Shown here in pieces: positions 7,082 to 16,504 of a stretch of DNA of 64,000 bases. The notes under the pieces were generated by a model. The model saw only the letters and a list, made by a program, of their open reading frames with translations. It did not search any database and was not told the origin of the DNA. Position 1 is the first letter of the stretch. Every line of letters begins with the position of its first letter. Location: assembly GCF_027111255.2 (NCBI RefSeq), contig NZ_CP114285.2, positions 1,860,001-1,924,000 of the forward strand, written 5' to 3'. Position numbers and translations under genes: made by a program. This DNA comes from Flavobacterium flavigenum (GTDB lineage Bacteria; Bacteroidota; Bacteroidia; Flavobacteriales; Flavobacteriaceae).

Positions 7082-8230
7082 ATGCAAACAATAGGAATTT
7101 TATTAGCCAGATCAACTTATTATCAAACTATTAGTTTTGATCTTTATGAAGGATTGCGCTCAGGTTTGGAACAATTAGGAAGAAATGACATTCGGATCAT
7201 TACTGAAAACATAGGTTTTGGTGCAGACAAACAACAATGCTATCGCAGTGCCGAAAAACTTTTACTTGAAGAAAATGCTTCTGTAGTTATCGCTTACATT
7301 GGACATCGGATGGCTCAATTACTGCGTCCTCTTTTTCTTGCCGCAAATAAAATATTAATAGTTTTAGATGCTGGAGCAAATCTACCTCATGAATGGCCAG
7401 CTTGCCCTAATATTTTTTATCATTCACTTCATAATGCCTTGGGAGCTTCTCTTGCTGCAAAAAAAGCTATAAATGATGGTTACAAATCTGCAGGCATGAT
7501 CACTGGATATTATGATGGCGGTTATTTACATACCTATAGTATATCAAAAAGTTTTGAAGAAAATGGCGGAAAAATTTTTTTCAATCATGCAACAGGCTAT
7601 AAGACTGAAGATTTTACGATAGAGCCCCTTAAGTATCATTTGAAACAATTTCCCGATTGTGCATTATTGAGTTTATTCAGTGGAGATTATGTACAATGGT
7701 ATTTTGAAGGCATAAAAAAATCATTCACCGAACAAAATCTTCCTGTTTATTTACCTCCATTCGGTTTTGAAGAAATGACGCTGGCAGATGCTGAATATCC
7801 TGGTGACAATATAAAGGGTATTGCAGCATGGTCAAAAAATATAAAATCTGAGGAAAACAAAATATTCACAGATGCTATTACTTCTGCAGGAAGAACACCT
7901 AATTTGTTTTCATTATTAAGCTGGGAAAGTGCTGTTATTGCAGTAAAAATTTCAGATTTAATACAAGAAAGAAATACTATACAAAAAATAGCTGCTGAAT
8001 TACATTCATTTACATTCGAAAGTCCAAGAGGAAGGATTTATTTTGACTCAAAAACCAATACTTCTATTTCTCCTCTATATAATGCAGTCCTAATTTCTAA
8101 TGATAAAGGAAAATGTGAAATAAAATTAGAAAGTGCTGCAAATGATATATTTGAACATTTTGAAAAATTAACCAATCAAGATCTTAATAATTCAACATCT
8201 GCATGGTATAATAGCTATGCCTGTATTTAA
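7082..8230 (+). CDS. ABC-receptor-fold ligand-binding protein without signal peptide
   Basis: I place the start at 7082 (MQTIGILLARSTYYQTISFD), because the ATG at 7049 lies inside a terminator hairpin. The 382-residue product has the two-lobed Peripla_BP_6 (branched-chain amino-acid receptor) layout: TIGILLARS at the first strand, SVVIAYIGHRMAQLL, SAGMITGYYDGGYLH between the lobes and IKGIAAWSKNI late. There is no export signal or lipobox, and no ABC permease or ATPase gene is near. Cytosolic members of this fold, such as the amide sensor AmiC, act as ligand sensors. A sensing or carrier role is therefore more likely than transport. The gene for the formyltransferase-fold protein starts 2 bases after its stop. 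Confidence 0.75.
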   Translation: MQTIGILLARSTYYQTISFDLYEGLRSGLEQLGRNDIRIITENIGFGADKQQCYRSAEKLLLEENASVVIAYIGHRMAQLLRPLFLAANKILIVLDAGANLPHEWPACPNIFYHSLHNALGASLAAKKAINDGYKSAGMITGYYDGGYLHTYSISKSFEENGGKIFFNHATGYKTEDFTIEPLKYHLKQFPDCALLSLFSGDYVQWYFEGIKKSFTEQNLPVYLPPFGFEEMTLADAEYPGDNIKGIAAWSKNIKSEENKIFTDAITSAGRTPNLFSLLSWESAVIAVKISDLIQERNTIQKIAAELHSFTFESPRGRIYFDSKTNTSISPLYNAVLISNDKGKCEIKLESAANDIFEHFEKLTNQDLNNSTSAWYNSYACI

Positions 8231-8232
8231 TT

Positions 8233-9159
8233 ATGGAAGCGCAAAAAAGAATATTGGTACTATGTGGCGGTAAATTTGCTTTTAAAGCCCTCCAATTATT
8301 AGCATATGAAAAATTTATATGTGCTATAGGTATTGGCAAAGGAAACCAAACAATTATAGATGCTCTCGAAAAAGAATCAGAAGAAAATAATTTTGGTTTT
8401 AAATCTTTCCCTAATAAGCATAGTATTTCTGAAATGAAAAACTGGCTTGACAGTATAAAACCTGACTACATCTTTTCTATTTCATTTCCATTTTTGCTTA
8501 CAAAAAACATTTTATCCTACGGGCAAAATAAATTTATCAATTTTCATCCGGGTCCTTTACCACAATATCGTGGACCTATGCCAATTTTCGAGGTCCTTAA
8601 AAACCAGGAAACAGAGACTGCTATTTGTGCCCATTTTATGAATAATAAATTTGATGAAGGAAATATCATCTTTAATGATCCTATTACCATTGAAACAGGT
8701 GATACTTATGGAAAACTAACCGTAAAATTAAGTGAGCATATGGCTAGAGTTACAATGAATATGGCAAATATGCTACAATTTGCTAATGATATTCCCAACG
8801 AGCCACAAAATGAAACACAGTCGCATTATTATGAAAAACCGGTTTTGTCAGATACTTATATTAATTGGAAACGAATGACAGCACATGAAATAATTTCATT
8901 GATAAATGCCTGCAATCCCTGGAATAATGGTGCAGATGCAACAATTATGGGAGAACAGATTAAAATAATTTCTGCTTATTTATTAAATGAACCTCATGAA
9001 AATCAGCCAGGAACAATAGTTTCTTTTACTGATACTTTGAATATAGCTTGTGAAGACAACAAACAAATTGCGATTGAAATACTTAGAACAGATCATGGTA
9101 TAATAACAGCTTCACAATTCATGACACTAAACCCTCTCATGACAGGAATTCTTAATTAA
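8233..9159 (+). CDS. Formyltransferase-fold enzyme (not the housekeeping methionyl-tRNA type)
   Basis: The protein has 308 residues. Its N-terminal domain carries the formyltransferase signature FINFHPGPLPQYRGPMP with the catalytic Asn and His, and the later catalytic Asp in NNKFDEGNIIF. The C-terminal part (INWKRMTAHEIISLINACNP) matches the methionyl-tRNA formyltransferase C-terminal domain. The family moves a formyl group from N10-formyltetrahydrofolate to an amine on tRNA, a nucleotide sugar or other acceptors. The loop differs from the housekeeping enzyme, and the gene sits in an accessory cluster, so the acceptor may be a sugar or another small amine. It is almost fused to the receptor gene upstream. 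Confidence 0.75.
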   Translation: MEAQKRILVLCGGKFAFKALQLLAYEKFICAIGIGKGNQTIIDALEKESEENNFGFKSFPNKHSISEMKNWLDSIKPDYIFSISFPFLLTKNILSYGQNKFINFHPGPLPQYRGPMPIFEVLKNQETETAICAHFMNNKFDEGNIIFNDPITIETGDTYGKLTVKLSEHMARVTMNMANMLQFANDIPNEPQNETQSHYYEKPVLSDTYINWKRMTAHEIISLINACNPWNNGADATIMGEQIKIISAYLLNEPHENQPGTIVSFTDTLNIACEDNKQIAIEILRTDHGIITASQFMTLNPLMTGILN

Positions 9160-9195
9160 TTTTTACAAATAATATCTAATTAAAACTATGTAATC

Positions 9196-12100
9196 ATGAA
9201 AAAAAACTTTACTTTAATTTTTATATTTCTCCTCTCTCTCTTTTGGATAGAAGGAAGTGCTCAGACACAAATTTGGAGTGATACTTTTGAAGATACGGGA
9301 GCTCCAAGCTCAGGAGTTCGAACTTCATCATACAATACAGGAGGACCATCAAGCCCCTATTCTTATTATTTTTTAAGAACAGATGGTACTAATATACAAT
9401 TACAAGCTGCATCGGCTCCTGAAACAACTAATTCATATCAAAATAAAGAAGGCACAAAGTTTTGGGCTGGAGAAGATATAGACAAAGTTGGTACCGGAGT
9501 TAATAATGCAGCTGATAAAGTTCAAAATATTACCTGGACTGGAATCAATATAGCTGGAAAAACAGGATTGTCATTTAAAGGTTTATTTGCTGCAAATAGT
9601 GGACATGACTGGCAAAATATAACAGATTTTCCTACTTCATATGACTTTTTAGAAATTGAATATAGGATTGATGGCGGTTCATGGACATTATTAGGAGGAA
9701 TATATCCTGAACAAGCCCCTACTAACGGATTTACACAAAAACGACTAAGAGTAGACACAGATGGAAATAAATTAGGGGATGGTGCAGTTTTGTCAAGAAC
9801 TTTTCAAGATATTGAATGGAACATTACTGGAGCTGGAGCTTTATTAGATCTTCGTTTCCGCGTAAGTGCTGATGCCACTGGAACTCAAGAATTTGCTATA
9901 GACAATTTTCGCATTATAGAAGCACCTACAGTCGTACTGCCAACAGTGACTACAACTGCAGCGATTGGAATAGGGGCTTTAAAAGCAACATTGGGAGGAA
10001 ATGTTAGTGCTGATGGAGGTGCTCCTGTAACAGAAAGAGGAATTGTTTGGGCAACAACCAGCAATCCTACAACTTCAAATAACAAAATTATAAACGGAAC
10101 TGGAACAGGAATTTTTAGTGCAGTTATTCCTTCATTGCCTCCAGGAACACTTGTACATTTTAGAGCATATGCCATTAATTCCGCAGGAACAAATTATGGT
10201 TCAGATTTAACATTTACTACGAATGGCGCTTTATCAGCGACTACAGCTCAAACAAATATTGCCTGTAATGGAGGGGCTACTGGAGTCGCAAGCGTAACAG
10301 CCTCTAGTGGAGTGGCACCTTATACCTATTCCTGGTCACCTTCAGGAGGAACAGCTGCTACAGCAACTGGTCTTATTGCAGGAAACTATACTATAACAAT
10401 AACAGATGGCGAATTAACACAAATTACAAAGAACTTTACCATTACACAACCAACAGCAATAACCACATCAGGGTCACAAATCAATGTATCATGCAACGGA
10501 GGAACTAACGGAACTGCTTCTGTAATTGCTTCAGGTGGTGCTGGTGGATATACCTATTCATGGTCACCTTCAGGTGGAACAGCTGCTACAGCAACCGGAC
10601 TTGCACCAGGAAACTATACCGTAACCATAACGGATGCTAATGCATGTACGGCAACACGCAACTTTACAATTACACAACCAACGGCAATCACTACAACTGG
10701 GTCTCAGACCAATGTATCATGCAACGGAGGAACTAACGGAACTGCTTCTGTAATTGCTTCAGGTGGAGCTGGTGCATATACCTATTCATGGTCACCTTCA
10801 GGTGGAACAGCTGCTACAGCAACCGGACTTGCACCAGGAAACTATACCGTAACCATAACGGATGCTAATGCATGTACGGCAACACGCAACTTTACAATTA
10901 CACAACCAACGGCAATCACTACAACTGGGTCTCAGACCAATGTATCATGCAACGGAGGAACTAACGGAACTGCTTCTGTAATTGCTTCAGGTGGAGCTGG
11001 TGCATATACCTATTCATGGTCACCTTCAGGTGGAACAGCTGCTACAGCAACCGGACTTGCACCAGGAAACTATACCGTAACAATAACGGATGCTAATGCA
11101 TGTACTGCAACACGCAACTTTACAATTACACAGCCAACGGCAATCACTACAACTGGGTCTCAGACCAATGTATCATGTAACGGAGGAACTAACGGAACTG
11201 CTTCTGTAACTGCTTCAGGTGGAGCTGGTGCATATACCTATTCATGGTCACCTTCAGGTGGAACAGCTTCTACAGCAACCGGACTTGCACCAGGAAACTA
11301 TACCGTAACCATAACGGATGCTAATGCATGTACGGCAACACGCAACTTTACAATTACACAACCAACGGCAATCACTACAACTGGGTCTCAGACCAATGTA
11401 TCATGTAACGGAGGAACTAACGGAACTGCTTCTGTAACTGCTTCAGGTGGAGCTGGTGCATATACCTATTCATGGTCACCTTCAGGAGGAACAGCTGCTA
11501 CAGCAACCGGACTTGCACCAGGAAACTATACCGTAACAATAACGGATGCTAATGCATGTACGGCAACACGCAACTTTACAATTACACAACCAACGGCAAT
11601 CACTACAACTGGGTCTCAGACCAATGTATCATGTAACGGAGGAACTAACGGAACTGCTTCTGTAATTGCTTCAGGTGGTGCTGGTGCATATACCTATTCA
11701 TGGTCACCTTCAGGTGGAACAGCTGCTACAGCAACCGGACTTGCACCAGGAAACTATACCGTAACAATAACGGATGCTAATGCATGTACTGCAACACGCA
11801 ACTTTACAATTACACAGCCAACGGCAATCACTACAACTGGGTCTCAGACCAATGTATCATGCAACGGAGGAACTAACGGAACTGCTTCTGTAATTGCTTC
11901 AGGTGGTGCTGGTGCATATACCTATTCCTGGTCACCTTCAGGTGGAACAGCTGCTACAGCAACTGGACTTGCACCAGGAAACTATACCGTAACAATAACG
12001 GATGCTAATGCATGTACTGCAACACGCAACTTTACAATTACACAGCCAACGGCAATCACTACAACTGGGTCTCAGACCAATGTATCATGTAACGGAGGAA

Positions 12101-13653
12101 CTAACGGAACTGCTTCTGTAACTGCTTCAGGTGGAGCTGGTGCATATACCTATTCATGGTCACCTTCAGGTGGAACAGCTGCTACAGCAACCGGACTTGC
12201 ACCAGGAAACTATACCGTAACAATAACGGATGCTAATGCATGTACTGCAACACGCAACTTTACAATTACACAGCCAACGGCAATCACTACAACTGGGTCT
12301 CAGACCAATGTATCATGCAACGGAGGAACTAACGGAACTGCTTCTGTAACTGCTTCAGGTGGAGCTGGTGCATATACCTATTCATGGTCACCTTTAGGAG
12401 GAACAGCTGCTACAGCAACCGGACTTGCACCAGGAAACTATACCGTAACCATAACGGATGCTAATGCATGTACGGCAACACGCAACTTTACAATTACACA
12501 ACCAACGGCAATCACTACAACTGGGTCTCAGACCAATGTATCATGCAACGGAGGAACTAACGGAACTGCTTCTGTAATTGCTTCAGGTGGTGCTGGTGGA
12601 TATACCTATTCATGGTCACCTTCAGGAGGAACAGCTGCTACAGCAACCGGACTTGCACCAGGAAACTATACCGTAACAATAACGGATGCTAATGCATGTA
12701 CTGCAACACGCAACTTTACAATTACACAGCCAACGGCAATCACTACAACTGGGTCTCAGACCAATGTATCATGTAACGGAGGAACTAACGGAACTGCTTC
12801 TGTAATTGCTTCAGGTGGTGCTGGTGGATATACCTATTCCTGGTCACCTTCAGGTGGAACAGCTGCTACAGCAACCGGACTTGCACCAGGAAACTATACC
12901 GTAACCATAACGGATGCTAATGCATGTACGGCAACACGCAACTTTACAATTACACATCCTACAGCTATTACAGCAACTACTTCACAAACCAATGTGTCAT
13001 GTAATGGTGGATCGAACGGTTCGGCTTCTGTAACTGCTTCAGGTGGTACTGGTACATATACCTATTCATGGTCTCCTTTAGGAGGAACAGCTGCTACAGC
13101 AACCGGACTTGCCCCAGGAAACTATACCGTAACCATAACAGATGCTAATGCATGTACGGCAACACGAAATTTTACAATTACACAGCCGGCAGCTTTAGAT
13201 TCTACAACTACACTTGTTGGAGCAACTATAACTGCTAATCAGTCAGCTGCCACATACCAGTGGATTCAATGTCCTGCTACAGTATTAGTTGGTGAGAATG
13301 GACAATCATTCACTCCAACTGCCATAGGTTCATATGCAGTTGTTGTAACTATAGGAACTTGCAGTGTTACATCAGCATGTGTACTTGTAAGCAGTTTATC
13401 TAATCCTAATGTTGAAGAAAAATCTAAATTTGTAATATATCCAAATCCAAACAATGGTATTGTAAACATACAAACTGATCACGATGCTGATTTAAATATT
13501 ACAGATCAATTAGGACAAACTATTAAAACAGCAAAAGTTACATCTGATACAATTAACACCATTAACCTTGAAAATCAATCTGATGGAGTTTATTTTATTA
13601 CAGAAAAGAAAGGCAGTAAATTAATTACTCATAAATTGATTCTGAAAAAATAA
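9196..13653 (+). CDS. T9SS-secreted adhesin with 13 SprB repeats (type A sorting domain)
   Basis: The 1485-residue protein starts with a signal peptide (IFLLSLFWIEGSAQ). Next come a lectin- or MAM-like region to about residue 245 and an Fn3-like domain (about 245-345; GIVWATTSNPTTSNN). Then follow 13 SprB-type repeats of 76 residues (about 345-1330), each with VSCNGGTNGTASV, YTYSWSPSGGTAATATGL, GNYTVTITDANACTAT and NFTITQPTAI. The C-terminus (about 1410-1485; FVIYPNPNNGIVNI ... GVYFITEKKGSKLITHKLIL) is a type A sorting domain, so export by the type IX system and surface attachment are expected. The SprB adhesin of gliding Flavobacterium has such repeats; this is a relative, not necessarily SprB. 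Its start is 36 bases after the formyltransferase gene. Confidence 0.9.
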   Translation: MKKNFTLIFIFLLSLFWIEGSAQTQIWSDTFEDTGAPSSGVRTSSYNTGGPSSPYSYYFLRTDGTNIQLQAASAPETTNSYQNKEGTKFWAGEDIDKVGTGVNNAADKVQNITWTGINIAGKTGLSFKGLFAANSGHDWQNITDFPTSYDFLEIEYRIDGGSWTLLGGIYPEQAPTNGFTQKRLRVDTDGNKLGDGAVLSRTFQDIEWNITGAGALLDLRFRVSADATGTQEFAIDNFRIIEAPTVVLPTVTTTAAIGIGALKATLGGNVSADGGAPVTERGIVWATTSNPTTSNNKIINGTGTGIFSAVIPSLPPGTLVHFRAYAINSAGTNYGSDLTFTTNGALSATTAQTNIACNGGATGVASVTASSGVAPYTYSWSPSGGTAATATGLIAGNYTITITDGELTQITKNFTITQPTAITTSGSQINVSCNGGTNGTASVIASGGAGGYTYSWSPSGGTAATATGLAPGNYTVTITDANACTATRNFTITQPTAITTTGSQTNVSCNGGTNGTASVIASGGAGAYTYSWSPSGGTAATATGLAPGNYTVTITDANACTATRNFTITQPTAITTTGSQTNVSCNGGTNGTASVIASGGAGAYTYSWSPSGGTAATATGLAPGNYTVTITDANACTATRNFTITQPTAITTTGSQTNVSCNGGTNGTASVTASGGAGAYTYSWSPSGGTASTATGLAPGNYTVTITDANACTATRNFTITQPTAITTTGSQTNVSCNGGTNGTASVTASGGAGAYTYSWSPSGGTAATATGLAPGNYTVTITDANACTATRNFTITQPTAITTTGSQTNVSCNGGTNGTASVIASGGAGAYTYSWSPSGGTAATATGLAPGNYTVTITDANACTATRNFTITQPTAITTTGSQTNVSCNGGTNGTASVIASGGAGAYTYSWSPSGGTAATATGLAPGNYTVTITDANACTATRNFTITQPTAITTTGSQTNVSCNGGTNGTASVTASGGAGAYTYSWSPSGGTAATATGLAPGNYTVTITDANACTATRNFTITQPTAITTTGSQTNVSCNGGTNGTASVTASGGAGAYTYSWSPLGGTAATATGLAPGNYTVTITDANACTATRNFTITQPTAITTTGSQTNVSCNGGTNGTASVIASGGAGGYTYSWSPSGGTAATATGLAPGNYTVTITDANACTATRNFTITQPTAITTTGSQTNVSCNGGTNGTASVIASGGAGGYTYSWSPSGGTAATATGLAPGNYTVTITDANACTATRNFTITHPTAITATTSQTNVSCNGGSNGSASVTASGGTGTYTYSWSPLGGTAATATGLAPGNYTVTITDANACTATRNFTITQPAALDSTTTLVGATITANQSAATYQWIQCPATVLVGENGQSFTPTAIGSYAVVVTIGTCSVTSACVLVSSLSNPNVEEKSKFVIYPNPNNGIVNIQTDHDADLNITDQLGQTIKTAKVTSDTINTINLENQSDGVYFITEKKGSKLITHKLILKK
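10231..13194 (+). repeat. Array of 13 tandem 228-bp SprB repeat units
   Basis: The marker AATGTATCAT recurs every 228 bases at 10483, 10711, 10939, 11167, 11395, 11623, 11851, 12079, 12307, 12535 and 12763. More diverged units are anchored at 10255 and 12991. The 11 inner units are nearly identical at DNA level, including silent positions, while the edge units have drifted. This is the pattern of recent unequal crossing-over or gene conversion, and the copy number is likely to vary between strains. Long identical stretches could also collapse in short-read assemblies. Confidence 0.95.
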
Positions 13654-13684
13654 TTCAAAAAGGTTTTATAAATTCTTTAAAATC

Positions 13685-13718
13685 AGAAAGGGAAAAATCA
13701 AATGATTTTTCCCTTTCT
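13685..13718. terminator. Strong rho-independent terminator
   Basis: AGAAAGGGAAAAATCA pairs with TGATTTTTCCCTTTCT around a 2-nt loop. It lies between the adhesin gene and the convergent dnaB. Confidence 0.9.
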
Positions 13719-13754
13719 TTATATATAGTAGATTATTTAAACTTTAATTCAATC

Positions 13755-15299
13755 TTAAAACGGCACATCACTATCATCATCATCTTCATTCAGATTACTT
13801 CCAAAAGCTTCATTTGCAGACGGCAGATTTTTAGTGATATACTGATTATCATCATGATTCATTTTTGATGGCAGATCATCGTAACTCCCTGAAAAATCAT
13901 CCAGGTTATCAAATTTACCAAGATGTCCTAAAAATTTTAATCGAATGTTTTCAATACCTCCATTACGGTGCTTAGCGATCATAATTTCTGCCTGGCCAGC
14001 TGTTGGCGATGCTTCATCATCATCCCATTCATCAATTTTGTAATATTCTGGTCGATATAAAAACGAAACAATATCGGCATCCTGCTCAATAGCTCCAGAT
14101 TCACGAAGATCCGATAACAAAGGTCGTTTACTTGATCCACGCGTTTCTACAGCACGCGATAGCTGAGAAAGTGCAATTACAGGTACATTAAGTTCTTTTG
14201 CTAAAGCTTTTAAGTTTCGGGAAATTGTAGAAATTTCCTGCTCACGATTTCCTCCTCCTTTATTATTTCCTCCAGCAGTCATCAACTGCAAATAATCGAT
14301 AATAATGATTTTAATACCGTGTTGCGAAGCTAAACGACGGCATTTTGCTCTTAAATCAAAAATAGAAAGCGATGGGGTATCATCTATGAACAAAGGCGCT
14401 TTTTCTAAATCTTTTACTTTGGTACTCAACATGGTCCACTCATGAGGTTCCAGTTTTCCAGTACGCAATTTCTCTGATGACAATCCTGTTTCAGAAGAAA
14501 TCAACCTGGTAATCAACTGAACTGATGCCATCTCAAGAGAGAACAAAGCTACCCCGTGTCCGTATTGTATCGCAATATTTCTGGCCATAGAAAGTACAAA
14601 TGCTGTTTTTCCCATTGCTGGTCTGGCCGCAATGATAATTAAATCACTAGGCTGCCATCCTGAAGTCAGCTTATCTAAATTCGTAAAACCAGTTTCAACA
14701 CCACTTAATCCCTCCTTTTTAGAAATCTCTTCAATTTTCTTTTTAGCTTGTAAAACTAAACTCTGTGCTGTTTCAGAACTACGTTTGATATTTCCCTGAG
14801 TTACTTCATATAGTTTTGATTCGGCCTGGTCTAATAAATCAAAAACGTCTGTAGTTTCATCATACGATGCTTCGATAATTTCAGATGAAATACGAATTAA
14901 ACTTCGTTGAATAAACTTCTGAAGAATGATACGGGAGTGAAATTCGATATGTGCAGAAGAAGCAATTTTTTGTGTCAGCTGAATCAAATAAAAGTCACCT
15001 CCGGCTAACTCTAATTTTCCATTCTTTTTTAATTGGCTGGAAACGGTAAGCAGGTCAATAGGCTGCGTTTCTGTGAAAAGCTGAATAATAGCTTCAAAAA
15101 TATATTTATGTGCGTCTTTATAAAATGCATCAGGCTGTAAAATATCAATTACATCATCTACCCCTTTTTTATCAATCATCATTGCGCCAAGGACAGCCTC
15201 CTCTAAATCAAGCGCTTGTGGTGGTAGTTTTCCTTTTTCTAAATTAATTATGGTGGTTTTATCTACCTTTACAGGGTTTATATTTTTGAAATTTTCCAT
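13755..15299 (-). CDS. dnaB: Replicative DNA helicase DnaB
   Basis: This 514-residue protein unwinds DNA at the replication fork as a hexamer. The N-terminal primase-interacting domain (about residues 25-130; LPPQALDLEEAVLGAMM) is followed by the RecA-like helicase domain from about 195. That domain has the Walker A motif ARPAMGKTAF, the Walker B region IKIIIIDYLQLM and the arginine-containing LSQLSRAVETRG and SDLRESGAIEQDAD. The C-terminal tail is acidic (NLNEDDDDSDVPF), as in other Flavobacteriia. Length is normal with no sign of an intein. The upstream accA has its own terminator, so it is likely transcribed alone. Confidence 0.97.
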   Translation of the reverse strand: MENFKNINPVKVDKTTIINLEKGKLPPQALDLEEAVLGAMMIDKKGVDDVIDILQPDAFYKDAHKYIFEAIIQLFTETQPIDLLTVSSQLKKNGKLELAGGDFYLIQLTQKIASSAHIEFHSRIILQKFIQRSLIRISSEIIEASYDETTDVFDLLDQAESKLYEVTQGNIKRSSETAQSLVLQAKKKIEEISKKEGLSGVETGFTNLDKLTSGWQPSDLIIIAARPAMGKTAFVLSMARNIAIQYGHGVALFSLEMASVQLITRLISSETGLSSEKLRTGKLEPHEWTMLSTKVKDLEKAPLFIDDTPSLSIFDLRAKCRRLASQHGIKIIIIDYLQLMTAGGNNKGGGNREQEISTISRNLKALAKELNVPVIALSQLSRAVETRGSSKRPLLSDLRESGAIEQDADIVSFLYRPEYYKIDEWDDDEASPTAGQAEIMIAKHRNGGIENIRLKFLGHLGKFDNLDDFSGSYDDLPSKMNHDDNQYITKNLPSANEAFGSNLNEDDDDSDVPF

Positions 15300-15392
15300 T
15301 TAGCGAAATTAGCGAAATTTAAAAAAACATTACTATCTAGTTATAAGTAATATTTGTTTATAAGTAAGTCTTTTTTGTTCATAACCAAAAAA

Positions 15393-15420
15393 AAATCCGA
15401 AACTGTAAGGCTTCGGATTT
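15393..15420 (-). terminator. Terminator of accA
   Basis: AAATCCGAA and TTCGGATTT form a 9-bp stem, with a long T-tract when read on the minus strand. It lies 20 bases beyond the accA stop codon. Confidence 0.8.
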
Positions 15421-15439
15421 AATATCATTTAATATGAAT

Positions 15440-16393
15440 TTATTCTTTATACTCGCCCATATTACTGTATTTGTCCATTCTCTGGGCAATTAAATCGGCT
15501 GTTGATAAATCTTTCAGTTCATTATATCCTTTTGTAATATATTCTGCTACAGTTTTAAAAGTAGTTTCCCTGTCGTAATGTGCCCCGCCAAGTGGTTCCG
15601 GAATAACATCATCCACTAATTTTTGCTTTTTCATATCAGATGAAGTTAACTTCAAAGCTTCTGCCGCACGCTCTTTATACTCCCAGCTTTTCCATAAAAT
15701 TGAAGAACATGATTCAGGAGAAATCACAGAATACCAAGTATTCTCTAACATATAAACCCTGTCTCCAACACCTATTCCTAAAGCTCCTCCGGAAGCACCC
15801 TCTCCAACAATAATTGTAATAATTGGCACTTTCAGACGAACCATTTCAAAAATATTTCTGGCTATAGCTTCTCCCTGTCCTCTTTCTTCTGCTTCAAGTC
15901 CAGGATATGCGCCCGGGGTGTCAACCAAAGTTAAAACCGGAATTCCAAATTTCTCTGCCATTTTCATCAAACGTAAAGCCTTGCGGTATCCTTCGGGATT
16001 TGCCATACCAAAATTACGGTACTGACGCGTTTTTGTATTAAAACCTTTTTGCTGGCCCACAATCATAAACGACTGACCGTTTATTTTTCCTAATCCGCCA
16101 ACCATTGCTTTATCATCTTTAAACCCACGATCTCCGTGAAGTTCTAAGAATGTATCTCCGCAGATTGCTCTGATATAATCTAAAGTATAAGGTCTGTTTG
16201 GATGCCTTGACAATTGTACACGCTGCCAGGCGGTAAGATTTTTATATATTTCTTTTTTAGTTTGCTCTAATTTTTTGTTGATTTCCTTACAGGTAGGTGT
16301 TACATCAACATCAGATTCTTTTCCAATTATAACACACTTTTCCAGCTGTTCTTCAAGTTCTTTGATTGGAAGCTCAAAATCTAAATATTCCAT
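15440..16393 (-). CDS. accA: Acetyl-CoA carboxylase carboxyltransferase subunit alpha
   Basis: This 317-residue protein matches the usual AccA length. With AccD it moves the carboxyl group from biotin to acetyl-CoA in the first committed step of fatty-acid synthesis. Clear family blocks are [30 protein letters not shown], the crotonase-like core [20 protein letters not shown], and [20 protein letters not shown]. AccD is not in this window, as is common when the two genes are unlinked. A -7 box (minus-strand TATATTTG) lies at 16426-16433. Confidence 0.97.
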   Translation of the reverse strand: MEYLDFELPIKELEEQLEKCVIIGKESDVDVTPTCKEINKKLEQTKKEIYKNLTAWQRVQLSRHPNRPYTLDYIRAICGDTFLELHGDRGFKDDKAMVGGLGKINGQSFMIVGQQKGFNTKTRQYRNFGMANPEGYRKALRLMKMAEKFGIPVLTLVDTPGAYPGLEAEERGQGEAIARNIFEMVRLKVPIITIIVGEGASGGALGIGVGDRVYMLENTWYSVISPESCSSILWKSWEYKERAAEALKLTSSDMKKQKLVDDVIPEPLGGAHYDRETTFKTVAEYITKGYNELKDLSTADLIAQRMDKYSNMGEYKE

Positions 16394-16425
16394 GGATTTT
16401 TGAATTTTGTTTTTAAATCGAACCG

Positions 16426-16433
16426 CAAATATA
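16426..16433 (-). promoter_or_regulatory. -7 box of accA
   Basis: On the minus strand this is TATATTTG, matching TAnnTTTG, about 33 bases upstream of the accA ATG. Confidence 0.55.
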
Positions 16434-16504
16434 AAAATATTATATCATTGGTGTAAATAATTCACACTAAAGTATTAATACGTAATTTATAAATAAGTAA
16501 AAGA

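Noticed and set aside
10231..13194. CRISPR-like or satellite array
   Set aside because: The 228-bp period keeps one open frame and encodes SprB repeats; there are no short repeats with unique spacers.
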